From: a virus
Direction: 5' to 3' (one strand)
Virus record (IMG/VR): IMGVR_UViG_3300009703_004107
Coordinates: 1-27,567 of that record
DNA length: 27,567 nt
Shown here piece by piece: positions 1 to 6,589 of the stretch. Each line of letters opens with the position of its first letter. Position 1 is the stretch's first letter. The translations under genes were made by a program, and so were the position numbers. The notes below the pieces were generated by a model, which worked only from the letters and a program-made list of their open reading frames with translations, did no database searches and was not told the origin of the DNA.

Positions 1-585
1 GTGACCACCGAGCGCTTCGCCCTCAAGGGCCCCTGCTCCTCGTGCCCCTTCCGAGGCGACGGTCAGGGTGTCGGCCACCTCCGGCCCGGCCGGATCACCG
101 AGATCCGGTACGCCAGCACCTTCTCGTGCCACGGCACAGTGGACTACTCCGGCGAGGACGGTGGCCCCGACGGATCCCCAGGCCCGATGGGGCCTGGGGA
201 GCAGGTCTGCGGGGGATGGCTGGCCATGCACTGGAAGACCGAGCGGGCGTTCTCAAAGCCCGTGGCGTTCGCGGCCGCCGTCGGCATGTTCGACCCGCAC
301 GCACTGGACACCGAGGCCGTGTGGCCGTCCTGGCGGGCGATGATCGCGCACAACACGGGCGAACCCCAGGGGACCGGTGAGCCATGCTCGGTTGCCAACC
401 AGGGCTGCGATGCCCCCGCGGGCTGGGGCGGGTCCGGGGGGCTGCGTCACAACGACGAGGCCAGCGCTGAGCACTGGTGCCAGTCCTGCGGCGACCCGGT
501 CTGCGAGTCCTGCTCCGGCCCGGCCCCGGGGGAGGCCGACGGGGTCCGGTGGTGCGCCTACTGTCTGGAGGACGACGAGGACTGA
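1..585 (+). CDS. DUF6283-like zinc-binding protein with C-terminal zinc finger
   Basis: The N-terminal half has the pattern of small DUF6283-type phage proteins: a CSSCPFR motif (Cys12, Cys15) followed by a Cys-His pair (43-44, FSCH). The family's biochemical role is not known to me. The last ~65 residues add a second cysteine-rich module with CQSC, PVCESC and WCAYC elements, resembling a RING or B-box-like zinc finger, so the protein probably binds two or more metal ions. The GTG at base 1 gives a sensible start, but it coincides with the window edge and the gene could begin further upstream. It is transcribed rightward and its 3' end faces regulatory cassette 1. Confidence 0.75.
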   Translation: MTTERFALKGPCSSCPFRGDGQGVGHLRPGRITEIRYASTFSCHGTVDYSGEDGGPDGSPGPMGPGEQVCGGWLAMHWKTERAFSKPVAFAAAVGMFDPHALDTEAVWPSWRAMIAHNTGEPQGTGEPCSVANQGCDAPAGWGGSGGLRHNDEASAEHWCQSCGDPVCESCSGPAPGEADGVRWCAYCLEDDED

Positions 586-671
586 CCCCCAGGTGGTCCT
601 CGACGACAGGCTCACCAGCCCTCGTTCTCCACGGGGCGCGAGAGGTGGGCCCCTGGATGCCCGTCAACGGG

Positions 672-693
672 ACCATGACACTCATGTCTTGGT
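672..693 (+). promoter_or_regulatory. 22-bp near-palindromic operator, cassette 1 distal
   Basis: Left arm ACCATGACA, centre CTCA, right arm TGTCTTGGT. One base breaks the symmetry. Its asymmetric centre points opposite to the copy at 849-870, the only visible flip within a cassette. Confidence 0.75.
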
Positions 694-752
694 CCGGGTT
701 CTGGACGGATCGGCCCACCGTGCGGGTCCGCGCTCGGAATGAGATCCGGAAT

Positions 753-800
753 AAAAAAACAACGACATCTGAGGCGCGGTCTGGCGCTGTGACGCAGACC
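753..800 (-). terminator. Possible leftward terminator: hairpin then T7 run
   Basis: Bases 778-800 can fold as GGTCT/AGACC plus GCG/CGC with a single bulged G. On the minus strand, 18 nt later, comes a run of seven T (A run at 753-759), conspicuous in such GC-rich DNA. A transcript from the leftward core at 843-828 would reach it after about 65 nt. The gap between stem and T run is longer than in a classical intrinsic terminator, so this is tentative. Confidence 0.3.
759..780 (-). promoter_or_regulatory. Degenerate operator, cassette 1 middle
   Basis: Left arm ACAACGACA matches the half-site variant ACCGCGACA at 7 of 9 positions. Right arm AGGCGCGGT matches TGTCGCGGT at 7 of 9. It was found because the 90-bp spacing predicts a site here: it starts 90 bp before 849 and 87 bp after 672. 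On sequence alone it would not be convincing. Confidence 0.45.
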
Positions 801-827
801 GGCCAGTGGTCCGGATCTGGCTATCCC

Positions 828-843
828 AGCACGGCCTGTGCCA
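828..843 (-). promoter_or_regulatory. Promoter-like core, cassette 1, leftward (antisense-facing)
   Basis: Minus strand reads TGGCACAGGCCGTGCT. GG and GC are separated by 10 nt, as in sigma-54 -24/-12 elements. It sits 5 bp from the operator at 849-870, the same spacing as the outward cores of the other two cassettes. It points at the 3' end of the 1-585 gene, and no minus-strand gene lies ahead. It is the weakest of the six copies. Confidence 0.5.
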
Positions 844-848
844 ACGAA

Positions 849-870
849 ACCGCGACATGAGTGTCATGGT
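849..870 (-). promoter_or_regulatory. 22-bp near-palindromic operator, cassette 1 proximal
   Basis: Plus-strand arms ACCGCGACA and TGTCATGGT around the centre TGAG. Read on the minus strand it has the same arms and CTCA centre as the operator at 19202-19223. Confidence 0.8.
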
Positions 871-974
871 TTCATGCTCCGGCTCGCCCCACTCGGGCAC
901 CCGACACGGGGCTTCGTACAGGTCCGACTGACGGATCTCCACAGTGGGCGGGCTCGCGGCCGTCGCGCCATGGA

Positions 975-990
975 TGGCACGGTCCATGCA
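975..990 (+). promoter_or_regulatory. Promoter-like core, cassette 1, rightward (drives small genes)
   Basis: Reads TGGCACGGTCCATGCA. GTCGCG lies upstream at 962-967 with exactly 7 bp between, a spacing shared by all six cores. Downstream bases resemble those after the inward cores at 19096 and 22420. If used like a sigma-54 promoter, transcription would begin near 1001, giving a leader of about 37 nt before the ATG at 1038. Confidence 0.6.
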
Positions 991-1037
991 TTGATGTCAG
1001 GGCAAGCGAGCCGGACGGCCCGCCCCCCGGAGCCCAG

Positions 1038-1151
1038 ATGACCCGCCTCCTGACCGCCCTCCTGATCACGATGACCGTCGCCCACGGCGGAAGCCGACCG
1101 GTCACCGTCCCGACTGACGAGACCACCACCTCCTCCAGCATCGAGGCCTGA
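1038..1151 (+). CDS. Small hydrophobic peptide, 37 aa, unknown function
   Basis: The start is chosen because GGAG lies 6 nt upstream of the ATG and because this is the first ORF after the core at 975-990. The product begins MTRLLTALLITMTVAHGG, a short hydrophobic stretch followed by a Ser/Thr-rich tail. That could be a weak signal peptide or a membrane-associated micropeptide, but the hydrophobic run is only about 12 residues, short for a membrane span. The stop is 3 nt before the next ATG, so it looks like the first gene of a four-gene unit reaching 1898. I do not recognise a family. Confidence 0.5.
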   Translation: MTRLLTALLITMTVAHGGSRPVTVPTDETTTSSSIEA

Positions 1152-1154
1152 ACC

Positions 1155-1319
1155 ATGCGCCACAACGCCCACGTCATCGCCCTCTACGCCAAGGCCGCCG
1201 AGTCCGCATACGAGATGTACGAGGACTGCACCTTGGCCGACGACGATCTGACCGCCGAGTACCGCTACCGCAGCGACGGCTACCCCACCGACACCGACAC
1301 CGACACCGACGAGGCCTGA
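1155..1319 (+). CDS. Small acidic protein, 54 aa, unknown function
   Basis: An ORF with helix-friendly residues 1-35 (ALYAKAAESAYEMYEDC) and an acidic end containing four Thr-Asp dipeptides in tandem. It starts 3 nt after the previous stop, and its own stop lies 4 nt before the next ATG. That tight packing is the main evidence that it is translated. No obvious ribosome binding site stands alone, so translation may depend on the upstream gene. Strongly acidic small proteins of this kind are common in early regions of phages of high-GC hosts, but no specific role can be given. Confidence 0.55.
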   Translation: MRHNAHVIALYAKAAESAYEMYEDCTLADDDLTAEYRYRSDGYPTDTDTDTDEA

Positions 1320-1323
1320 GACC

Positions 1324-1635
1324 ATGACGACTACCACCACCCTGACCACCCGCGAGTCCATGATCCAGGTCGCCAGTGACACCTACAAGGACGCCCACGG
1401 CATCCGGCCCCGGTGGGTCAACTTCAGCGCCATGAGCGACGCCGAGATCCAGGCGTTCACCGACCGGCAGCAGGCCGAGGTCGAGGAGCAGCTGGCCGAG
1501 GACGACATGGGCGAGGACGCCTACGCCCTCAGCCTCCAGCCCGAGGCCCCGCGGTCCACCTATAGCGACACCCTGACCGACGAGGACAAGGGCCGGCTGG
1601 ACGCCTACTTCGCGGGCCTGGAGTGGCCGTCGTGA
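1324..1635 (+). CDS. Hypothetical acidic protein, 103 aa
   Basis: Third gene of the rightward unit driven from cassette 1. The N-terminus is threonine-rich (MTTTTTLTTRES). The middle (about residues 38-65) is predicted to be helical and rich in Asp, Glu and Gln, which would suit a short coiled coil or an acidic partner-binding protein. It overlaps the next gene by four bases (GTGA at 1632-1635), implying coupled translation. No conserved domain is recognised. Confidence 0.7.
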   Translation: MTTTTTLTTRESMIQVASDTYKDAHGIRPRWVNFSAMSDAEIQAFTDRQQAEVEEQLAEDDMGEDAYALSLQPEAPRSTYSDTLTDEDKGRLDAYFAGLEWPS

Positions 1636-1898
1636 GCGCCGGTTATCAGACCCACGTCCGAGGCCGGCGCTACGTCCGCCTGACGTTCCGGCCCGCCGGG
1701 GCCACCCGGCGCCGGACGATCTGGGCCCTCCAGGAGTCTGAGCGGTGCTACCGCCGAGTCAACCGGGACGGGAGCATCTGGCAACGCGAGACCTCCACCA
1801 CGGTTCAGGAGGAGGTGGTCCTGGTGACCCCCACCAAGGCGACCGTCCGGCCCGCGGGCGTCAGCCTCCAGTACGGGACCTTGGAGGTCCTGGACTAA
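1632..1898 (+). CDS. Hypothetical basic protein, 88 aa
   Basis: The GTG at 1632 is preferred over one at 1623 because it gives the GTGA stop-start overlap typical of this genome. The product begins with an Arg- and Tyr-rich segment (HVRGRRYVRLTFRPAG) and continues with alternating charged and hydrophobic residues that would suit a small beta-barrel, but no family is recognised. Its TAA overlaps the TAG of the convergent gene at 1895, leaving no room for a terminator between the two transcription units. Confidence 0.65.
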   Translation: MSAGYQTHVRGRRYVRLTFRPAGATRRRTIWALQESERCYRRVNRDGSIWQRETSTTVQEEVVLVTPTKATVRPAGVSLQYGTLEVLD

Positions 1899-2521
1899 GC
1901 CTCCGCCCGCCGGACGTTCAGCTCCCAGTGGTGCCGGACCCCCGCCCCGTCGAACGTCGGCACCCCGATCACGAGCCAGCGGGCGGCGCTCAGGTCGTCC
2001 ACGAACTCGTCCCCCTCCCGGGGGGTCCAGGTCGTCGTGTAGGCGGCGATCAGCCGGGTCGACTCGTGCTGGAACGAGCCGTCCCTGGGCGCGGGCCAGA
2101 CCGGGCGGGCCTGAGCGTGATCCAGGCGGCCGGGCCAGGAAGTCGCCACCGAGTACAGGAGCTTCCGCGGGGTTCCATCGGAGCCGACCGCCCGGGCTGC
2201 CAGGGTGAAGGTCCCCGAGAACCCACTGGTCGTGATCGTCACCGCCGTGGATGCGTCGAACTCCGCCGAGGTGGCCCGCCGGGTGTCCCGCGGCACCGAC
2301 AGGGCCTGAGACCCCGGCGATCCCCCGACGGTCCCGGAGACCACCACGGTGCCATAGGTCCCGGAGCCGGAGGAGACCTCGACCTCGACCCGGAAGGCCT
2401 CAGCCGGGTTCCGGTCTGCGGCGTGGGAGGTGCTGAGCGTCACCGGGTCCAGGACGTAGCCGGTCCTGCGCGAGACCGTGTACCGGCGTGGGAGCAGCGA
2501 GAGCGGGAGGACTCCAGACAT
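1895..2521 (-). CDS. Putative head-closure (stopper-like) protein with inserted beta-rich domain
   Basis: The first ~20 residues (LLPRRYTVSRRTG) and the last ~50 (a PREGDEF stretch, then WLVIGVP and HHWELNVRRAEA) read like the two ends of small phage head-closure proteins, which typically open with a valine/arginine strand and end with a GD...W.VVGVP...HHWE pattern. Between them are about 100 Ser/Thr/Gly-rich residues that look like an immunoglobulin-like or other beta domain, making it longer than usual. The assignment rests on pattern memory and gene context. It is the last gene of the leftward operon, starting with a TGATG one-base overlap with the upstream methyltransferase. Confidence 0.5.
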   Translation of the reverse strand: MSGVLPLSLLPRRYTVSRRTGYVLDPVTLSTSHAADRNPAEAFRVEVEVSSGSGTYGTVVVSGTVGGSPGSQALSVPRDTRRATSAEFDASTAVTITTSGFSGTFTLAARAVGSDGTPRKLLYSVATSWPGRLDHAQARPVWPAPRDGSFQHESTRLIAAYTTTWTPREGDEFVDDLSAARWLVIGVPTFDGAGVRHHWELNVRRAEA

Positions 2522-3039
2522 CAGGGCTCCAGAACGACGTAGCCCTGGAGGTCCACGCTGCGCTCAGGGCAGAGGCGGACCTCCTGCTGTGCGACCCGTC
2601 GTCCCAGGGCGCTCGCAGCGGCCCCCAGGGCGGCCTCCATCTCGCGCCTGCTCACGTTGCGGTAGTACCCTGGAACCGGGGACCCGGCGTGCTCTCCGCG
2701 CCCAGGGGCGGCACAGGTGAACACGAACAGCCCGCCCGGCGCGGTAACCTCCAGGGCCCGCCGCACAGTCCGGGGCCAGTGGGGGTCGTGTTCGAAGACC
2801 TCGGTGGAGACCACGACCTGCCAGCCCCCGTCTCGGGCTGGCGCCTCGTGGGCCATCGAGACAACGTCCACGCCGGGCCCAGCCTGGGCATCCACGCCCA
2901 CGTACTCATCCCCAGGTTCGAACAGGTCCCGGGCCGTCCCGTTCATGTTGAACGAGCCCAGCTCCAGGGTCGGACCCCGCCAGCGATGGCGGTGCCGCGC
3001 ACGGACGTGCCGGAGCCAGTCGATGACTGCGGCGTGCAT
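2521..3039 (-). CDS. Class I SAM-dependent methyltransferase
   Basis: A compact Methyltransf_11-like Rossmann fold: motif I LELGSFNMNG at residues 25-34, an acidic end of strand 2 at Asp50 (YVGVD), and the later motif VVVSTEVFEHD around 75-85, followed by the APGGLFVFTCA strand. Substrate is unknown; small-molecule and sugar methylation are common for this subfamily. The ATG at 3039 is preferred over the long upstream extension because it forms a TGATG overlap with the preceding stop. It lies a few genes from an epimerase and a TylF-type methyltransferase, suggesting a shared glycan pathway. Confidence 0.8.
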   Translation of the reverse strand: MHAAVIDWLRHVRARHRHRWRGPTLELGSFNMNGTARDLFEPGDEYVGVDAQAGPGVDVVSMAHEAPARDGGWQVVVSTEVFEHDPHWPRTVRRALEVTAPGGLFVFTCAAPGRGEHAGSPVPGYYRNVSRREMEAALGAAASALGRRVAQQEVRLCPERSVDLQGYVVLEP

Positions 3040-3446
3040 CAGCCCGCCAGGGCGGAGACGTCGAACTCGCGAACCTCGACCGTCCCGGTTCCGCCGTGGA
3101 CCTCCCAGCTGACCCCACCGCCTGGGGCCGGGGACCACCACCAGATCCGGTCCTGCGAGACAGGCCGGTCCGCGTCGAATGGCTGCGCGTCCGGAGAGAC
3201 GACGATCACCACCGGGTCCGGGCATTTCTTCAGTCGGGCTTCGACGTCGGCGAGCGACCCCCAGATCATGGCGACGCCGTCGGCCCGGGCGTGCCCGGGC
3301 CCCTCCGCCATCGAGGCCACCGGGGTCCCGTGCCACGTGTGGCGAGTGACGGGCTCGGCGACGACGTGCAGGGCGTGACCTCGCAGGGCTCCGCCGGCAT
3401 CATCGAGACCATGCGAGGCCCCCACGCGGACCAGGGTGCGAGACAC
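3039..3446 (-). CDS. Hypothetical protein, 135 aa
   Basis: The GTG start has GGGAGG six nt upstream. The product has a central predicted alpha/beta segment (WGSLADVEARLKKCPDPVVIVV) followed by a Trp-rich, beta-looking stretch (RIWWWSPAPGGGVSWEV). I do not recognise a family. It is separated from the upstream SGNH-like gene by about 50 bases and followed immediately by the methyltransferase, whose ATG shares a base with this stop, so the two are probably translated together. Confidence 0.65.
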   Translation of the reverse strand: MSRTLVRVGASHGLDDAGGALRGHALHVVAEPVTRHTWHGTPVASMAEGPGHARADGVAMIWGSLADVEARLKKCPDPVVIVVSPDAQPFDADRPVSQDRIWWWSPAPGGGVSWEVHGGTGTVEVREFDVSALAG

Positions 3447-3497
3447 TATGGACCTCCCGGATAGGGGCCCACGGTAGCACGTCCAGCCCCCCAGCGC

Positions 3498-4085
3498 TCA
3501 GGCCCCTCGGCGAGCGTCCTCGGACTCCAGGCCCCACCGCGCCGCCCCTAGAAGCTGGTGCAGCCCCGGGGTCCTCAAGGTCAACGAATCGATCCAGTCC
3601 TCGTCCGGCAACACCGCCGCCGAATGCGGGACCCCGGCCTCCATGAGGGCATCCACCAGGACTGGGAGCATCCGTCGCTGCCAGCGTCGAGCCCCCTTGG
3701 CGTAGCCCGGTAGACGGCCGGCGCTGGCCGGACAGGGCGTGGTCGTCACCACCGACGGGGGCAGTCCTGCCTGGACGCACAACGACGCCAGCCTGACGAC
3801 CTGGAAGGCGAAGTCCCTGGGCGGTGGCCCGCCCCCCTTGGCGTCGGTCATCCCGACCAGGATCAGGGCGTCCCCTCGGTCCGGCCGGCCAGGAGTCCCG
3901 GCGTCCATAAGTAGGACCGGGCCCAGGACTGCCTCAGCTGCCTCGTGGGCTCGCCGGATGCCTCCGTTGACCCCGTACCCCATGACGACCCTGCGCTGCG
4001 CCAGCTCAAGCCGTGCGGGCAGGCCCAGGGGGTCTCGGTCCTGCCGGGCGAGGTGATCGCCGAAGACCAGGATCGGGCGGGTCAT
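3498..4085 (-). CDS. SGNH/GDSL-hydrolase-like protein, degenerate active site
   Basis: The architecture suggests the SGNH fold: a block I-like strand near the N-terminus (ILVFGDHLA, residues 5-13), a block III-like segment (LILVGMTDAKGGG, about 75-87) and a C-terminal helix region with D...H spacing (DSLTLRTPGLHQLL). In active enzymes block I carries GDS with the nucleophilic Ser; here the equivalent reads GDH, and block III has GMTD where GxND is usual. It could be a catalytically dead, carbohydrate-binding or repurposed member. The 195-residue length fits the family. It is coupled to the upstream gene by an ATGA overlap. Confidence 0.45.
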   Translation of the reverse strand: MTRPILVFGDHLARQDRDPLGLPARLELAQRRVVMGYGVNGGIRRAHEAAEAVLGPVLLMDAGTPGRPDRGDALILVGMTDAKGGGPPPRDFAFQVVRLASLCVQAGLPPSVVTTTPCPASAGRLPGYAKGARRWQRRMLPVLVDALMEAGVPHSAAVLPDEDWIDSLTLRTPGLHQLLGAARWGLESEDARRGA

Positions 4086-4372
4086 CGAGGAGCCTCCATG
4101 ACGGTCGCGCTGTAGCCGTGCTCCTCGGAGCGGTGGATGGTGACGTCGATCAGCCCGTGCATCGTCCCGACGGCAGACTGGACGGCTTCCTGGATCGCGT
4201 CGGACTCGTCCTCATCGATGACGACGAGGGCCTCCTCGGAGAGGTCGAAGTGGAGCCCGGCCGGATGCAGGAATACGACTGTCCCGCGGCTGACGTCGAG
4301 GATCAGCCTCCAGGGCGGCCCGAACGCCAGCGCCATCGGGGACATCTGGCCCGGGGTGACGTCCCCGCTCAC
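4082..4372 (-). CDS. Hypothetical acidic protein, 96 aa
   Basis: The GTG at 4372 overlaps the epimerase stop (GTGA), and the stop overlaps the next ATG (ATGA), so the gene is locked between two neighbours by translational coupling. The protein is acidic in its middle (FDLSEEALVVIDEDESDAI) and probably alternates strands and helices, but no known domain is visible. An ORF extending upstream to 4453 exists but would overlap the epimerase heavily, so the short form is preferred. Confidence 0.7.
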   Translation of the reverse strand: MSGDVTPGQMSPMALAFGPPWRLILDVSRGTVVFLHPAGLHFDLSEEALVVIDEDESDAIQEAVQSAVGTMHGLIDVTIHRSEEHGYSATVMEAPR

Positions 4373-5619
4373 ACGCCACCCCGGAGCAGCCCGGCATCCG
4401 CCATCTCCGCGTGCGGATCCGCGTCGGTCGAGCAGTCCTGAGTCCTGGCCCAATGGACCAGGGAGTCAATCTGATCGGCGCCGAGGTACCTGGGTTCCCA
4501 TCGGGCCAGGACCTTCCGGAGCCGGGCGGGGGAGCCTATGCACGACCTGATGTCGCCCACCCGGTACTGGCCGGTGGTCCGGACTTCTCCGGGTCCGTCG
4601 GTGACCCCGAGAACCCGGTCGCTAAGCTGGACCGCGATCCGGATGGCTGTCGCCAGCTCACCGATCGAGGTCGGGACCCCGGTGCAGACGTTGACCGGAC
4701 CGTGATAGACCGTCTCGGTAGACAGGGCCACGACCGCGGCCGCCACGTCCTCGACGTGGACGAAGTCCCGAGTCTGGTGGCCGTCCTCGTAGACGATCGC
4801 GTCCTTGCCGCGGAGCAGGGCCGAGGCGAAGATCGCGGCCACCCCGGTGTACGGGTTGCGCGGGGACTGACGGGGCCCGTAGACGTTGAAAAACCGGCCG
4901 GCCGTGACCGGCACGTCCCGCTGGGCGCCCCACAGGAGTGCAAGCTCCTCGGTCCAGGCTTTGGACTGGGCGTAGATCGAGGTGGACCGGAACTCTCGGG
5001 TCTCTGGGATCGGATGCGGTACCAGCCTGGGCAGCGTCCCGTCGTGCCACGCTGGTGAACGGCCTCGCCGTGGGCGTGGTTCGAAGTCCCACTTGCCAGC
5101 GGCCATGTCCTCCGGGCTCCGGTCGGCTGGCCTGTACGGGGTACCCGTCGAGGCCTCCCGGTACAAGCCCTCGCCGTAGCAGGACATCGAGGACGCGACG
5201 AATAGCCGCCGGACGTCCTTCCCGTGGGCCTGGATCGCCTCCAGGAGCGCTGCGGTCCCGCGGACGTTCACGTCGACGTAGTGGGCCGGCTGGAGGGCAG
5301 ACTGACCGACGCCGACGGCAGCTGCGAGGTGGATCACCACCTCAACGCCCTCCAGGATCTTGTCGGACCGGAGCATCGTGGTCACCACCGCTCCGTCACC
5401 GCGGAGGCTATAGGGTGACCCTGGGGCGGACAGGTCCCGGACGTCACCGTGGATCAGGGTCAACCCCGGCCGGGGCGGAAGGTAGGCGGGCCAGTGGCCC
5501 GTCGGGTGGACCTGGGGATCCAGGTTGTCCAGGACGGTGACCCGGTGGTCCGCGGCCAGGAGCCGGTCGACGACGTGGGAGCCGATGAAGCCGGCACCCC
5601 CTGTGCAAAGGACGTGCAT
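4369..5619 (-). CDS. NAD-dependent nucleotide-sugar epimerase (dTDP-L-rhamnose 4-epimerase-like)
   Basis: An extended short-chain dehydrogenase: the NAD-binding GGAGFIG loop is at residues 7-13, the conserved Asp at the end of strand 2 at 31, HLAA at 97-100, the serine region SSMSCYG at 143-149, and the catalytic YxxxK pair is Tyr216-Lys220 (YAQSK), followed by RFFNVYGPRQ. The opening, with a NLDPQVH segment, resembles actinobacterial dTDP-rhamnose 4-epimerases and UDP-glucose 4-epimerases. At 416 residues it is about 80 longer than typical, with an Arg/Pro-rich insert around 180-200. The ATG follows GGAGGGACC. It heads the leftmost part of the minus operon and probably makes or interconverts an activated sugar. 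Confidence 0.88.
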   Translation of the reverse strand: MHVLCTGGAGFIGSHVVDRLLAADHRVTVLDNLDPQVHPTGHWPAYLPPRPGLTLIHGDVRDLSAPGSPYSLRGDGAVVTTMLRSDKILEGVEVVIHLAAAVGVGQSALQPAHYVDVNVRGTAALLEAIQAHGKDVRRLFVASSMSCYGEGLYREASTGTPYRPADRSPEDMAAGKWDFEPRPRRGRSPAWHDGTLPRLVPHPIPETREFRSTSIYAQSKAWTEELALLWGAQRDVPVTAGRFFNVYGPRQSPRNPYTGVAAIFASALLRGKDAIVYEDGHQTRDFVHVEDVAAAVVALSTETVYHGPVNVCTGVPTSIGELATAIRIAVQLSDRVLGVTDGPGEVRTTGQYRVGDIRSCIGSPARLRKVLARWEPRYLGADQIDSLVHWARTQDCSTDADPHAEMADAGLLRGGV

Positions 5620-5636
5620 GGTCCCTCCGGGTTGGA

Positions 5637-5657
5637 GGTAGCGCGACCGGCGCTACC
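5637..5657 (-). promoter_or_regulatory. Inverted repeat upstream of the epimerase
   Basis: GGTAGCG and CGCTACC arms of 7 bp separated by 7 bp, starting 17 bases upstream of the epimerase ATG and ending just before its ribosome binding site. It could be an operator, or a leader hairpin that limits access to the ribosome binding site. Confidence 0.4.
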
Positions 5658-5704
5658 CCGCGACCGGCCCCGAGGGCGACCTCCCGAGTTTCTCGCAGAT
5701 TCTC

Positions 5705-5743
5705 GTCTGTACCGGTAGACGGTAACCCTCTCGCGGTTACATA
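5705..5743. promoter_or_regulatory. Divergent promoter/operator region between 5619 and 5779
   Basis: The 159-bp gap separates divergent genes. It contains a TACCGGTA palindrome (5710-5717) and a dyad GTAACC/GGTTAC (5722-5727 and 5735-5740). A weak rightward promoter can be drawn as TAGACG (5716) and TACATA (5738) with 16 bp between, which would place the dyad in the spacer and across the -10. The boxes are poor matches, so only the dyads are solid. Confidence 0.35.
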
Positions 5744-5778
5744 GTGGGCGAGGGCGCGATGCCCCGACCGGAGCGAAG

Positions 5779-5988
5779 ATGACCCAGATGACCGTCAGCA
5801 ACCCCACCATCTACACCGACAGCAAGACCGCCGGCTGGGCGTCCGAGGCCGGCTACCGGCTGGGCCGCGGGTCCGGCGGGGACACCCGGCGCGAGGCCCG
5901 GACCGTCGCCTGGATGAAGCGGACAGTCCGCAAGGCCGAGCGCCGGGCCGCGAAGCGCGACCTCCGCGCCCAGATGGCGTCAGCCTGA
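5779..5988 (+). CDS. Small basic protein, 69 aa
   Basis: The first gene of a three-gene plus-strand island inserted in the otherwise leftward virion operon. The C-terminal half is strongly basic and predicted helical (TVRKAERRAAKRDLRAQM), suggesting nucleic-acid contact, but no domain is recognised. A GGAG-type site precedes the ATG, and the stop forms a TGATG overlap with the next gene. Confidence 0.65.
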   Translation: MTQMTVSNPTIYTDSKTAGWASEAGYRLGRGSGGDTRREARTVAWMKRTVRKAERRAAKRDLRAQMASA

Positions 5989-6404
5989 TGGCCCGCCGTC
6001 GAGTCAAGCCCGGGATCCCAGCCATGCCCACAAAGGCCATGCTGGAAGCCTACTATCGAGCCCACCCCCACATCAGCCCGGAAGCCGAGATGAGCGTCAA
6101 CACCGAGCCCACCCGGTACTGCCTCCAGCGGACCCCCGCCAGGACCAAGCAGGTCGAGCAGCAGAACTCAAGCGACGCCTGGGGCCGGTACGGGAGCGCC
6201 ATCTTCGAACCCTACGGGGCCAGCATGGTCCGGGTCCGCCTGATGGACGGCCACAACGCCTACCGCACCCACGACGTCGTCCGCGAGCAGGCCCGGAAGC
6301 TCTGGGCCGACGTAGTCGCCCACCTCGGCGGCCCGATGGGCCGGGACGGGGTCCGGGTCAGCCAGTGGGTCGACGGCGCCTGGGAGGCTACCAGGACCCC
6401 ATGA
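5988..6404 (+). CDS. Hypothetical protein, 138 aa
   Basis: The second gene of the plus-strand island, sharing a base with the upstream stop and overlapping the downstream gene by four bases (ATGA at 6401-6404). The N-terminus is basic (MARRRVKPG). The centre is polar with several Gln and Asn (KQVEQQNSSDAWGRYG), followed by a likely alpha/beta segment (VRVRLMDGHNAYRTHDVVREQARKLWADVVAHLGG). No family is recognised. Confidence 0.7.
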   Translation: MARRRVKPGIPAMPTKAMLEAYYRAHPHISPEAEMSVNTEPTRYCLQRTPARTKQVEQQNSSDAWGRYGSAIFEPYGASMVRVRLMDGHNAYRTHDVVREQARKLWADVVAHLGGPMGRDGVRVSQWVDGAWEATRTP

Positions 6405-6586
6405 ACGCGACCCTGCTCCATCGGTGCCCCCGTTGCCGGAGGCCGGGAGCCAAGACCCGAATCCGGGGAGGGCTCGCGGGCCCGTCCAGGTGCTACCGAC
6501 CGGGCTGCCGGTGGTCCCTCGGGATCCGGCCAGTCATGGATCCGCCAGTCCGAGTCTGGTGGATACCGCCGACCAGGGCTGAGTGA
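6401..6586 (+). CDS. Small zinc-ribbon-like protein, 61 aa
   Basis: Starts at the ATG within the ATGA overlap with the upstream stop. The product contains CPRC near the N-terminus (residues 9-12) and CYRPGC about 20 residues later, a four-cysteine arrangement compatible with a small zinc ribbon, in a basic background. It is likely a nucleic-acid or protein-binding accessory factor. Its stop lies 3 nt from the stop of the convergent gene at 6590. Confidence 0.65.
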   Translation: MNATLLHRCPRCRRPGAKTRIRGGLAGPSRCYRPGCRWSLGIRPVMDPPVRVWWIPPTRAE

Positions 6587-6589
6587 TGC

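Larger units (their letters stand above)
672..990 (-). repeat. Divergent regulatory cassette, copy 1 (inverted)
   Basis: This fills most of the 452-base gene-free gap 586-1037. Reading leftward from the centre it has a palindrome (849-870), 5 bp, a promoter-like core (843-828), a degenerate palindrome (759-780) and a third palindrome (672-693). A second core faces right (975-990). The two cores start 132 bp apart, as in the copies at 19081-19403 and 22405-22724, but the whole unit is inverted relative to them. Bases 586-671 hold nothing I recognise. Bases 991-1037 are the presumed leader of the 1038 gene. Confidence 0.8.
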
